Positions 14,001-26,150 of a stretch of DNA of 64,000 bases are shown piece after piece; the stretch's first letter is position 1, and each line of letters begins with the position of its first letter. The position numbers were made by a program, and so were the translations under genes. Below the pieces are notes generated by a model. The model worked only from the letters and a program-made list of their open reading frames with translations. It made no database searches and was not told where the DNA came from. Origin of the DNA: Rhodamnia argentea (Eukaryota > Streptophyta > Magnoliopsida > Myrtales > Myrtaceae); the NCBI RefSeq assembly GCF_020921035.1, contig NC_063157.1:2232001-2296000 (forward strand), given 5' to 3'.

Positions 14001-14469
14001 CACGACTGATTAATGGATATATGAAATTGGAAATCGACCCTATTCATTCCAAAATCGGTGGTGTTATTTCTTTTAAATATCTCAATATGAGATGAAATTA
14101 CTATTCACGATAAATTATTAGTAAAAGAAGAGATCACTTTCACGGATAATATGTACTTTTTGCCCTTATTGAATAAATATGCTGTAAGGTCGGTTGCCGG
14201 TTCGATCCGATCAGATTCGCCGATTCCGTTCAATTCGTCCAATTCTTTCTTGGAAATCGAGAACTTGATCGGTTACTCTCTATTCTGAAAATTTGGAATC
14301 GAGAACCATCAAAAATTGTTCGGTTGGATCCCATTTTCGAATTTAATGGAAGCCATGCACACCCTTATAGATTACAATATATCATTGTATCCTCACTATC
14401 ATTTGTGAGTCTTGCTCGATAGAAACTTTAGTTTTTTTTTTTGGGTAGAATAGAAACTTAATTTTCGCT
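11067..14469. other. FVE-RHD3-1 intergenic region
   Basis: AT-rich DNA with two GC-rich islands, about 11430-11740 and 12400-12680. The islands keep open frames on both strands, but none encodes a protein I recognise. A perfect palindrome cacacgtgtg (G-box-like core) lies near 12394-12403, with no gene attached that I can see. A TIR-repeat relative at 13200-13550 is listed separately. Confidence 0.4.
13200..13550. repeat. Diverged copy of a dispersed TIR repeat family
   Basis: Contains the family's signature of repeated phrases such as taatttattcagcgtgatcc, on one strand in the left half and the other in the right half (attgaacaaattaaaagttc). The same layout recurs at 44393-44878, 46400-46685 and 48025-48200. 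It appears to be a non-autonomous element with imperfect inverted halves. Confidence 0.45.
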
Positions 14470-15176
14470 TTATGAAAATTTGGATGGGCTACAATGTAAT
14501 TTTGCTTCCCAATCATTCTTTCTTGCTAAAAAGCACAATAAGTAATTTTCCTCGCTAAGTTTTTAGGGTAGACACGTTCTAAAGCTTTTCAAAATACTCT
14601 ACTCTCGCGAAATTTCAATTCCTGCAAATTATGAAAAAGTTTTGTAGGACCATCCACGTGATATTGAGATGGTTTAAGGTATTCAGTATATGGTACACGA
14701 AAAGTTAAAATGACGAAATTACCCTCAAATATATTCTGTACACTCACCTTCGAGTCAATCAAAATTTTTTTTTTTTGATAAAACAAATCACTCCATCCCA
14801 AAATCAAGTTCGATATTTCACATAAATTAATTACGAGCTAAAATTTCGAACGGCAAAAATTACTTAGTGCCAATGAAGCTCCCCCTTTTTTTACCGACCA
14901 AAAAAAAAAAAATTTGTTACTTTATTACTGGAATATTCTAATTTCTTTTACCGTGCTGTTAATCTCCCATCAAAAGCATCAGTCGAGTCTACTTTTCTGG
15001 AGAGCAGAGGAGGTTGAAATACGACGCAGCTCTGAGATCCTTTCACTGTTTCTCCGACGTTCTTCGCTTTCTCCCTCTTTCGATAGACCGATCGATCGAT
15101 CTCCATCTTCGCCGACCGAATCTCGCGAGGGCTCCCTCGTTCAATCGCCGGATCACCCGTGCTCGATCCGTCGCCA
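14470..15176 (+). promoter_or_regulatory. RHD3-1 upstream region and 5' UTR
   Basis: Sequence before the RHD3-1 start codon. It matches the reverse complement of 40690-41465 upstream of the RHD3 pseudogene. Shared blocks include cttcccaatcattctttctt near 14500, gcagaggaggttgaaat at 15005 and gatcgatctccatctt at 15093. A partial third copy is at 38750-39075. Similarity continues through the leader, so the promoter moved with the gene. The transcription start is not resolved; the CT-rich leader runs from about 15040. Confidence 0.6.
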
Positions 15177-18100
15177 ATGGGTATTTTGCTCGAATCCGAC
15201 GCCTCCGATCATTTGCTCCTGTGTTGAACTCGCTCTTCGCACTGCTTTCTTCTCACGATCGAAGTATCTGATTGCAATAGCATCTTTTGTTGCTTTTGGA
15301 ATCTCTGAATTGCCGTTGGTTTTAGGTTTAATTAGGTATTCTCGTAACTGTTGTTTGGTCTTAAATTTCTTCGCTTGTAATGTCGAATTAATGCATCTGT
15401 TGGTTTTTTTTTTTTTTCACCTAATGGCCAATATATAACAGCTTGGGTGTGCCTTCGATTATGATCCTGATGCTATCGCGCGGCATTACTATTTCCTCTC
15501 TATTTCGGATCTTGATCGTCTCTGAGCTGAAAAGTTTAAGGCTTCATTTTCCTCAACGGTTGTTTCAGTCTTGAAAACCGGTAGTTAGAGGGCTTTAGTT
15601 ATTTGAGGTTATAAGAGTAACTGTGAAGATAAAGAAGTTTCTTCGCTAGGACCCTTTTTGTAGATGTTGCAAAGGGAGCTGATGACATGAATTATCTCCC
15701 TCAGAAGGTGTTCGTGTAACAGGATATCGATATAATCATGTCCCAAGCACTACAATGATGGATTCTGGATTATTGTTGACAGCCATGTTTTGAAATATTG
15801 ACTAGGATTAATTCACTCCCTTGAGAAATGCGTTCTTAATAAAACTGTTGAAAGAATGAAATCAACCTCTCGAGTACTTCTCGCCAATTAGATACTTTTG
15901 CGATATGTAGGATCTGAGGTTTTCGTTCTCGATCACGAGTTGTAAGTTTCGTCTTGTCTACTCTGGGCACAGTGTATACGTTTATCATGTCATTCTATTG
16001 TCGACTTGCTGATTTGGACATCTGTTTCCTCAGATAATTCTGGTCAATGTTGTTCTACTCAACTTATTGATGGAGATGGAACATTCATTGCCGATGGACT
16101 GGAAAATTTCATCAAGGAGGTCAATTTGAGGGAATGTGGCCTTTCATACGCTGTTGTCTCCATCATGGGTCCTCAGAGTAGTGGTGTGTATTTACTCCCA
16201 ATAATTTGCTTTGGACTTTGCTTCTTTTGCTAAATGTAGATTAAACCTAAAGTTTGGTAAGGGCTGTCAAATGTTCGTGAAAGGAACAATTTTCCTGGGA
16301 ACCGTTGCCTCTCTTTTATGTATTATGTGATATGTCAAGTTGCTCAAATTCATTCTAACCCATTGGTTCACCGTTCTTCTACTTAAATTTGTACTTTCAG
16401 CAGAACCATCACCTTCAGGGCACCACGGGGAAAATTACGTTTTTGTTTTCATCTTCACGTATCTTTTCTTTTGTCTTCACAAGTGTTTCAAACTTACTCT
16501 ATTGTTGTTCATGATATCTGACAGGGAAGAGTACACTGTTGAATCATCTATTTGGCACCAACTTTAGGGAGATGGATGCATTTAAAGGAAGGCATGTCTA
16601 GAAACCAACTGTTAGCTCACTTTAATGAAGGATTTGAATTAAGAAAGTCTAAAACCAGTTTTGTATTTTCCCAGGTCCCAAACCACCAAAGGTATATGGC
16701 TCGCAAAAGGTGCTGGCATTGAACCGTGTACTCTGGTTATGGACTTGGAGGGAACTGATGGAAGAGAAAGAGGAGAGGTACACTTATTAGATGACTTTAC
16801 ATGGAGATATAACAGCTTATTTTGTCCATGTTCAACTACTCATTTTTATCCACAAGGAATCATAAATTCTATTTTTTGTACATGTGGAAACATTAATTTG
16901 TGCATCGGGTAGCTGCTGTATTATCTTATCTTTCTATTCCTCTTTGGCATCTCTTTACCCATCTTACTAACCCAGAAGATTGATTTATGTGTAGCTTATG
17001 CTCATTAAACTCACCTGATTTACACTTGGTTTGAATAAGCAGCAATTAGAATTCTCGCAGCTTCCTAACTGGTGTCATTTTTATTCAGGATGATACTGCT
17101 TTTGAAAAGCAGAGTGCTCTTTTCGCTTTGGCTGTCTCCGATATAGTGCTCATAAACATGTGAGGCTTTTGCTTTGCTCTAGCGAGATATTGTTTCTGCA
17201 ATGTTATCTACGAGGTTGTCATTTTAGTATTTTCCTAGTACCCTTTTAAGCATCTTTTACATAGGTGGTGTCATGATATTGGCCGAGAACAAGCTGCCAA
17301 CAAGCCTCTTCTGAAAACTGTATTCCAGGTATATCTTATATTCTTGGGTTAAGATAAGCTAAATGTTATGTTCTAAGAGTTAATGATAAATTGTGACTCT
17401 TCTTGAAGGTCATGATGCGATTGTTTAGTCCTCGGAAAACAACTTTGTTGTTTGTCATACGGGATAAAACAAAGGTTGGTACCTATACTTTAATCATGTT
17501 TTCATTTTGGATTGTGATGGTTTTTATCTGCTTGTTTTGGCTGCATCTGTTAAGTTTTACCGATCTGAGTTAATTTTTTTTATATGCTCTCTGGTTTTTC
17601 TTTTTATACAGACTCCTCTGGAAAATCTAGAACCTGTGTTGAGAGAAGATGTGCAGAAGGTGAGGGTTATTGCATTTCCTGTTGAAAATCGACTTTTAAG
17701 GTGTCTCCTGGTTTCATTTAGTATTTTCCTGCAGATATGGGACAGTGTTCCTAAGCCAAAAGCACACAAGGAAACTCCTCTCAGTGAGTTTTTTAATGTA
17801 GGTGGTTCCATGCTTGTATCAGTTCCTCTCTATAATTTTCTTTGCCTCTAATTGTCATACTGAAGCTCCTCCTAATGACTCTCTTCGCTGTCCAGGTTGA
17901 GGTTGTTGCTCTTTCTAGTTATGAAGAGAAGGAAGAGCAATTTAAAGAGCAGGTACACATACCTCTACCTTGCATCATATGGAAGCATATTTGGATCTTG
18001 AGTACAATTGCCAATTTTATGTCGGTGTTTGGAGAAGATTTTTAAATGCTGCAGTGGGCGCCCTTTCCTTCACCTAAATCCTATACTTGAGTACTGTTTA

Positions 18101-21100
18101 ACAAAACTTTGGTCCTCATTTGCGTGAGTTTTGGATTATCTTTGGAAATGCCACTCATCATTGACAGCTATTTCTTATATTTTTGGGGCTTATCATTGCT
18201 CAATCATCCTTTTTGAGTTTGGCGATTTTCACTACTCTTTTGTTCCCATTTAATCAATTGTAGATGGAGACGTGATATGTTTCCATTTTTTCTTCTTTTG
18301 CTCTTTTGAGGAATTTGGAGCATTTGCTGCCAAATAGATTATACCTTTTATCTTTACTAATTTTTTTTCGATATGGTTGAATTTCCTTGGACGAAAAGGT
18401 GGCCAGCCTTAGACAGCGGTTCTTCCATTCCATTGCACCTGGTGGGCTCGCAGGAGATCGAAGGGGAGTAGTTCCTGCTTCAGGATTTTCTTTTAGTGCT
18501 CAGCAGATGTGGAAGGTCATTAAGGAGAATAAGGACCTTGACTTGCCTGCACACAAGGTGAGAGTTAATTAATTGGAAGGCAATTGGATATATTGTTGAT
18601 AATATGCTAATGTACACTTCATGCTATCCATGTGAAGGTCATGGTTGCTACCGTACGATGTGAAGAAATTGCCCATGAAAAATATTCCAGTTTTACTGAA
18701 AATGAGGTATTGATCTGGTTCTTGCTGGGCATTAAACTCGCTTGGCTGTTTTGCTATTTTGAAATGCAGGCAGATGCATTTTATATTACACATATTAAGA
18801 TCGGGTGAACTCTTCCGAACATGTTAGGATTGGTGTTTGATTGAAGAGGCTGTGCAGTCGGGACCAGTTCCTGATTTCGGAAAGAAACTTAGTTCAATTC
18901 TTGAGGCTTGTTTATCAGGGTAAGATAAGTAATTTTATCTGATGCATTCCAGTTGGTGGTGCAGCAACTGAATTTTATGTTTATTATTGTTTAATTTTAG
19001 GTTGTACAAGTTTACTTCTGTGATATATCTACTCTCTGGTTGTTGAGGTCTAGCCGGAGTAGATGAGATATAGCTGCTGAGGTCTAGCCTGTGTAGATGA
19101 GATATGGTTAATCTGTTCAAGTGATCATTCCAGTTTGGAAATGGCCTCCTTCATTCACAATCTGAGTATTATTTCAACTGGTTGTTTAATGGTTGCTTTT
19201 GAGCAATCATCTTCTCGTTTGATTGATCTGTTTTCCTGATAGTAGGAGAGTAATGGCCACAGTGTAGCAGTTGCCTGGCTGAGGGCTTAGCTTAATTTGG
19301 CCATAGCTATAGAACTGTTCTGTTATTTTTGGGTGAAGATTATGTTTTGTCATTGCTAGAAATTTGTCTATCACTATTAAGTAGATTTTATTTATGAAGA
19401 GTTTCTTGTGCTCCTTATTAGGTATGATACAGAGGCTGTATATTTTGATGAGAGTGTTAGATCTTCGAAGCGGAAGCAGCTTGAAGAAAGATTACTTCAA
19501 GTAAGAAGTTATCGGACGTTTTTCCTTGTTTAAAGCGCATCATTCTTTGGGTTGTATTGTATGACTTCCACTTCAAGCTGCTTGGAATATGGAAATGTTT
19601 TTCCTTTTTGACACACTTTATTTCAGTCATGATGTTTTCATTTGAAGTTAGCTTACACAAAGAGATTGTCTGTTGAGGATATCTTATGATATGTTGCTTA
19701 TCGCATTTTTCGTGTGTCGTCAGCTTGTACAACCAGCTTTCCAATCTATTCTTGGACATATTCGGTGTGAAACTCTAAATAAGTTCAAGGAAGCATTTGA
19801 TAAGGCTTTGAGTGGAGGAGAAGGGTTTTTTGTGGCTGCTCATGACTGCACTCAGTTTTATATGGCTCTATTTGACAAAGGATGCGCAGGTATGGCAACT
19901 TGTAATGCCTTGTTTTGGCCTATTGTTGTAAAGTTAATGTTCTGAAAAAGTATGCCGAGAATTAAGGTTTGTATTCGTGCTTTGTCTTGTAACTAAGCTC
20001 TTTTTTGGTTCTTTGACTCTTTTTGTATGTGCACTTGCATTCCCTTGGTGGCCTGTTAGTTGTTTTACTTATATCTATCAGAAATGAAGGTTTGTGTCTG
20101 GGACTGGAGGCTGATGTGAAAAAATAGTCTTGTTGGTAAATAACACTCTGCACATTTAGGGAACTTTTTGTAGGTTCATGCCATACTTTACTTTTGACTT
20201 GTTATTAGAGGGATTTACCACTGACTTTATGGATAAGTTTCGTACCATACTTTGAACAGATGCTATAATTGCACAAGCCAAATGGGATACATCTAGAGTA
20301 CGGGAGAAGCTGCTGCGTGACATTGATGCCCATGTTGCTTCTGTCCGTGATGCCAAGCTCTCTGAGCTTACAAAAGCATATGAGGTAGCATAATGGACAG
20401 AGATATTTCTTCTGTGCTAGAGCTTCTCTTTCTACAGAGAGGGTTTCCTTCGCCTTTCACTTAATGGTGGTTGATGGGATCTGCACAAACTATGTTATGT
20501 TTTTACAGGCAAAACTGAATGAAGCATTGTCTGGACCAGTGGAAGCTCTTTTGGATGGAGCTAATAATGAAACCTGGTCATCTATCAGGAAAATTCTATT
20601 GCGTGAGACCGAATCGGCTGTAACTGGGTTCTCTGGTGCCCTTTCTGGTTTCTCCCTGGATGAACAGATCAAGGAAAAAATGCTAGCAGCTATAAAAGAT
20701 CATGCAAGGGGCTTGGTTGAAGCGAAAGCAAGGGAAATGGCTGGAAGAGTCCTCACACACATGAAGGACCGGTAGACACACTATTTAAGTTTGTGATTTA
20801 CTCGTCAGTTAGATTCAGTATCTTATGATATCTTTATGTGCTTCATTTTCTATCTAGGTTTACAACATTGTTCAGCTATGATGCTGAATCTATGCCAAGA
20901 GTTTGGACAGGGAAGGAAGATATTGGAGCAATCACAAAACTTGCTCGTTCCGCAGTATGCAAAATTTATATGCGGCAAATTTTTTTACATGTTTCCCATG
21001 TTGCTTGCTTGTGGATCTTTTATTGAAATGATTCAATGACCACTTGCAGTCATTAAAGCTGCTGTCTGTAATGGCGGCAGTGCGTTTGGATAATGAGAAA

Positions 21101-22894
21101 GACAACATCGAGAAAACTTTGACCGTTGCTTTGCTGGACATCAAGCCTAATGCCACTGACAGGAGCATTACAACAGTAGATCCCTTGGCTTCCAGCAAAT
21201 GGGAAGAGGTGAGCTTTGCTTTTATCATGCTGATTCAATTAATGCAGATTTTCAATTTATTTCGTCTCTTATGAAAAATGGATGGAAGATTTTAGGCCCC
21301 ATTGCCATACTAGTTTGCAGAGTTTCAATTTCTTTTCTCTCTTATGAAAATGGATGGAAGAGTTTAGTCCCCATTGTCCATGCTAGTTTTAATGTCATCA
21401 TCTGCACTTGTGAAAATTGGATTATCTGTGCCCAAAAAAGATGTCAGATCACTGATTGTTGCTGCAACTGTCTGATGGTAATGCAGAAATAAGCCAATGT
21501 ACAGCCCACGAACTGCATAGTACATATTATTGCTCCTTTTAACTCGATATATGATAGTCTTTCATTTGTTGGGAGCACTTATTCACTGTTTAATTGCAGA
21601 TTCCTACATCAAAAACACTGATCACACCTGTTCAGTGCAAATCGTTGTGGAGGCAATTTAAGACGGAGACTGAGCACACAGTCACTCAAGCAATTTCTTC
21701 TCAGGCATGATACCTATATCTTAAAATATGTTTAGTAGTGCAAATGTCATTATTGTTCTTAAAATGCCATGTCATCATCCCCACCCCAACATGCATCCAC
21801 CAACACAACAAAAAAGAAAAGAACAGAAAAAGAAAGAAGACTATCGAATCCAAGTTTGAGACTTTATATAAGAAATGATAGAGCGCTGAGAAATACTTTC
21901 AATTCCACGAAAGAAAGAAGTACTTGCTTATGTTGAGTAACTAGTGTATTTGAAGAATTTCACTCAAATGCTGTGTGGTCAGCTTACCGTCGTAGACGAA
22001 CATCTCCGAAGTTCTTTCTCTGAGCTATTTGATTATTTGCTCTCCCTTTGGAATTATCAGGAAGCAAACAGGCGTAACAACAACTGGTTGCCACCTCCGT
22101 GGGCAATTGTCGCGTTAGTTGTTTTGGGGTTCAATGAATTTATGACACTTCTTAGGTATTTTACTTCTGCAATTCTGCTTTGGTGCAATATGGGTATCTT
22201 TCTTGCTTTTGCTTGACAAAAGTCTATATTTTTCGGCTGCAGAAATCCTTTCTATTTGGCCGTAATTTTTGTTGGCTTTTTACTCGTTAAAGCGCTATGG
22301 GTGCAGCTTGACGTATCAGGCGAATTCCGTCATGGCGCTGTAAGTATTAACAGTTCAGTTTGATTATTTTTCTGCCATGTGATTTTGGATTATCGGGAGT
22401 TAAAACTCTGGTAGTCATGAGATTGCAATCAGTGGGTTGTAATGTAAATTGGATGCTTAGGCCCTTGCAAGTTGAAAGGTTCGGGAAAGGGATGATATCC
22501 AATCATCAATTTTTGGCATGCACTAATGATCGTGGCTCTCATTGTTATCTTCGATTGACTAATGTCATTATGATAAAGAGATTGGTATACTTTTTGCTTT
22601 TGTTGATTCCCAAGGTTGTCTTAGGCTCTGATGTCTTACTGGGTTTCTCTGTCGCAGCTTCCTGGGCTCATATCCTTGTCAAGCAAGTTCGTTCCCACTA
22701 TTATGAACCTTCTCAAAAGACTGGCAGAAGAAGGGCAAGTACCTGCATCAAATAATCCTCACGGGAATCCTGCTATCGCATCGAAGGGCTTCCGCAATGG
22801 AGTTGGATCATCGAGTGGTTTTTCTTCCACTGCTTCTTCCGACGTAACGTCAGAGCGAGAAGCTGAGTATTCAAGTCCTTCTAAAGAAGAGTAG
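15177..22894 (+). CDS. RHD3: RHD3-1, ER membrane-fusion GTPase
   Basis: ROOT HAIR DEFECTIVE 3 is the plant atlastin/Sey1p-type dynamin-like GTPase that fuses ER tubules. Twenty-three exons join in frame to 811 codons: 15177-15180, 16034-16183, 16525-16591, 16675-16777, 17089-17159, 17265-17328, 17409-17474, 17612-17659, 17735-17797, 17896-17952, 18399-18557, 18638-18706, 18828-18919, 19422-19500, 19724-19889, 20260-20384, 20509-20771, 20858-20954, 21050-21208, 21600-21704, 22061-22155, 22243-22339, 22658-22894. Visible motifs: P-loop GPQSSGKST (47-55), G3 DLEG (97-100), G4 RD (171-172), a long helical middle domain, a membrane hairpin (~684-700 and ~703-720) and a Ser-rich cytosolic tail. Length fits the ~800-residue family. 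Exon 1 codes only ATG+G. Introns 3 and 20 use GC donors (16592, 21705), and intron 20 carries the dispersed repeat at 21852-21978. The purine-rich acceptor before exon 11 is atypical. No stop or frameshift was found. Confidence 0.96.
21852..21978. repeat. Dispersed repeat, copy B, inside RHD3-1 intron 20
   Basis: Related to 1108-1229. It lies between the GC donor at 21705 and the acceptor before 22061. The corresponding stretch of the RHD3 pseudogene at about 37490-37690 lacks the shared blocks, which suggests a lineage-specific insertion in RHD3-1. Confidence 0.55.
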
Positions 22895-24289
22895 GCGGGA
22901 AGTCGTCCTGCTGGAGTAACTAGCGTTAGATCGAAGATTCTTGTAATCTACTCCCAGAATGGTAGGCATCGCATGGAATGCTCGAAGAATATTTACTGCG
23001 ATCATTGAATGGCATTGATTTTTGTCGAGAGTGCCGCTTGGAGGAGGTTGTGCGTCTCGCAACAAGCCCCATTCACCAGTTAAATCTCGTGATATTAATC
23101 TATGGATAAGTTGCAGTGATGCATTTCTCGTTTTCGATTTTTCTTTGCTTCCATTTCTCGTTTGGGGCTTTGATAGGGTCGTGCTGGTTTGAAGACTACG
23201 AGTGCAGTTTTGTATCACAGAGACGCTACTCATTATAATGGACCAGAAAGAAAGAACATGTAATAGCTTCTCATTTTCATCTTTATTCATTTCATCATGC
23301 TCCATTGTGAGTCTCGTAGACATTATTTGTGCGAGCATTCTGCGTGCTTGAATTTCGTTTTCAAAAGATGGCGTAAAATGCGAATGTGTGTGTGTAAGGT
23401 AATCTCATCTGTGATTGATTGTCAAGAAGGATAAAAATGCAGGGGAGCTTTTGTTTCATGGAGCTCAGAACAACGTGCGCGCAAGTTCGTCTCATATATG
23501 GACCATGTGCAGGCAGTGCATGCTTCGTCTATGTGATTGGTACGTGACACTTCACCATGTCCTATGTGGAACGTAAAGATTTTATCTCTTGTTAAGCTTA
23601 AACTTGAAAAGAAGGATGTATTAGAGAGTATTTTCAATCATACCCTGTTATCTCTCAATTTGTGTATCTTATTGACATTGTGTTTCAATGTTTAGAAACT
23701 AACAAAGAAAGAGTATATCAATATTTGACCCGTTATTGAGCTTAAACATGAAAACGAAAAAAAGATAAATTAGAGAAGGTACTTTAGATTACGTTCTTCA
23801 CTAACATGACTTATTTTTTATGTAGTTGGCTGGATGTACTTGTAAACATCGAAAATTCTGGGCCAATTACACAGTTCTCTTAGGTCAATTACAAATTTCT
23901 GCATAGATATTTCAATATCCTGCAATTTTCCTCTTTTGAGTGTAATTCTCCAGTCAAATCAGGTTATGTACTCATTGTAGGACAATTAAACTTGGATGAA
24001 GATATCCGTTAATTGGATGAGCTAAATTAAATTGACATTCACCCATTTAAATTTGAAATGGATTTGATTTTTATTCATATCAAAGTATGTTGGTCGAAAA
24101 GGAGGAATCCATCAAAGCTCCTCCCATCCTCTTTATAAATAGGAGTTTTCTGTATTTATTTTGGGACCGTATGTTCAGTTGCAATAGATATAGAAGCTCC
24201 TGAAAATTGAAAACTACCAAAACTATAGGATCTAAGTCGTTTGGACCTCAATGATGCTGAGTTCTTAATAATTTCAAAACTTGCAAGAT
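22895..24289. other. RHD3-1 3' UTR and intergenic DNA
   Basis: The first few hundred bases should hold the RHD3-1 3' UTR. Between 23595 and 23815 two ~60 bp stretches around aagcttaaacttgaaaa and gagcttaaacatgaaaa are diverged copies of each other. No gene is recognised. Confidence 0.4.
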
Positions 24290-24690
24290 TCAGGACACAA
24301 ACTTGGCAAAAGAAAAATTGTGGAATCAAGACAATCGGGATTGGTGGCTGTGCTTCGCCAATGTCGATTTGGGATGCTGGCCCGGAGAAATATTCACTTC
24401 TCTATACGGAGGTGGTTTTGGAATAATTTAGGGGTGGGGAGATAATCAATACAGAACCAGATGGTCACCATATGGCAACGCAAATGGGCAATGACCATTT
24501 TCATTCTGAAGGCTTTCAAAAATCGTCGTTCTTCCGCAATCTTAAGTTCATCAATGCCGGTTATAACGGGAGAGATGCAGAGTGTCGTGAAGTATGTGAC
24601 AAGGCCTGAACGCTATGATTTGTACATCGATGAGGACAAGTATATATGGAGTCCACTTCTACTATGAGGGTCCTGGATTTCCGTCCCAGG
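24290..24690 (+). pseudogene. Neprosin-domain C-terminal fragment (relic 1)
   Basis: In shifting plus-strand frames the sequence keeps landmarks of the neprosin (DUF239/PF03080) C-terminus in the right order: DWWLCFANVDLGCWPGEIFT, a GGG turn, TEPDGHHMATQMGNDHF, EGFQKSSFFRNLKFINAG, YDLYIDEDK and VHFYYEGPG. Neprosins are secreted glutamic prolyl endopeptidases. Stops and frameshifts interrupt the reading (for example after GGGFGII), and no N-terminal propeptide half is seen. The relic cannot make the enzyme. Family call is from remembered motifs. Confidence 0.65.
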
Positions 24691-24929
24691 CACTGCACTT
24701 GTGATGGTAAGTGCTAATGATACAGTTATAGCAAGTCCCCTTGTTAGTACCTTGTCAAAAGGGAACTGGCATTGCAAATGTTCAGCAGTGGCTGTACTGT
24801 CTTTGTTGGCGTTACTCGGAAAGGTTACGAGAGCATTGATAATTGTAGTGTATGTCTGTCAAACTCATATCCACTCTGTAGAGGACTTGAATCTTAAGAG
24901 GGACTAATCTTAACCCGCCGATAAATCCC

Positions 24930-25235
24930 GCGGTCGCTTTCAGGATGAAGCGATGCCAATTTGGTGGCTGCAAGTACAAGGCGTGTAATACAGGGCCATG
25001 CAGTCACCATAGATCGACACAAATGGGGAGCGGCCGCTTCCTCGCGGAGGGGCACAGGAAAGTGGCTCACTTCTGGCCGCTGCAATTCGTCGACAATAGC
25101 CACACCTAGAGATGCATCGGGCTAAATATTGTACATGACTCACCCGCTATTCTACAACATATATGCCGGCAAGGACCCTGTGAGCCTGGGACATATTTCT
25201 TTGATGGGCTGGCTTTTCAACTCAGTGGACGTAGA
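24930..25235 (+). pseudogene. Neprosin-domain C-terminal fragment (relic 2)
   Basis: A second relic of the same protein end, ~250 bp after relic 1. It reads IWWLQVQG, then in another frame RSTQMGSGRFLAEGHRKVAH continuing to LQFVDNS, then after stops EPGTYFFDG, which echoes the terminal Y-F-Y-x-GGPG of neprosins. The two differ in sequence, so they come from separate genes or an old tandem duplication rather than a recent copy. Confidence 0.6.
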
Positions 25236-25974
25236 TGCTAAACTTTAGCATTCACAACGGACGTGCCATTCTTACTGAGAATTGCTCTACAAACAAGATT
25301 GATAAACATCTTAGAAGCCATATAATCTCAGTACACTGTATATTGCCATTGAATTTCGCATTCGATGACAAAGACGATGTGAGATTAACTGAGGCCTAAT
25401 ATTTGTTAAAACAATTTCAATGCGATTGTGACTAGGGTGCACTTGTTTTACAGAGAACTCAAGATTTGGAAAACATATTTTGGAAAAATAATCGCTTGCG
25501 TCGCTTATAAAAATTAAATGAATAAAAAATATTTTCATCACTCAAGAAAATAATAATGTATCAATTGTTGTCGATAATTAATCATTTTTATGCAAGTATT
25601 TTCCAAGTCTTGAATTTTCTTTTAAACAAATGCACCCTAGGTTCGAGCGGGCCGAATTTTGGGCGGCTTCGGACAAGGCTATTCACTTACGCAGCCGAAT
25701 CCGACTCAATCGGGGCCCAAGCCAACCCAATTGGAGCGGACCCAAGTCGGTCGGACCGTTACAAAACGACGTCGAATCACACTCTTCTCTTCTCGTTCCC
25801 CGTTGCCTCCTTAAAACGACAAAATTCATTTCTCTCTCACACGTTCTCCAGCCAGAGATAGCAAGCAACGGTTTCACTCCCCCTAGGTCTTCGTCTTCCA
25901 CCCCTTTGCCTTTGTGGTTTGGTGTTTGCGCTGGATTGTCGTTCTTTCTCTCACATTTTGCTGCTCCGGCTTCC
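25236..25974. other. Intergenic DNA between gene relics
   Basis: AT-rich to about 25640, then a mixed stretch that may be leader or upstream sequence for the kinase fragment that follows. I recognise no protein in the 25556-26028 open frames until the last ~20 codons. Confidence 0.35.
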
Positions 25975-26150
25975 GTCAAGCAGACGGCGCTGCCATCACC
26001 AACGAAGCAAAGGCTGAGGGGACAGTGAAGCCGAACGGGGCGGCGATCCCGAAAGGGAGCGAGGCAGATGCAGAGGCCGAGGGGTGGGCGACCGCGCCGA
26101 CAAGAGCTTTGGGTTATCGAAGTTCATCGGGAGCAAGTACGAGCTTGGGT
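25975..26150 (+). pseudogene. Orphan first-exon fragment of a CDPK-related kinase
   Basis: Three frames together give the conserved lead-in of plant CDPK-related kinases (CRKs): LPSPTKQRLRG, then TVKPNGAAIPKGSEA, then ADKSFGLSKFIGSKYELG followed by a GT. In intact CRKs these lie just before the EVGRGHFG glycine loop. Two frameshifts separate the pieces, and no kinase catalytic exon follows in the next kilobase. It is a truncated, non-coding remnant. The CRK assignment rests on remembered motifs. Confidence 0.5.
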
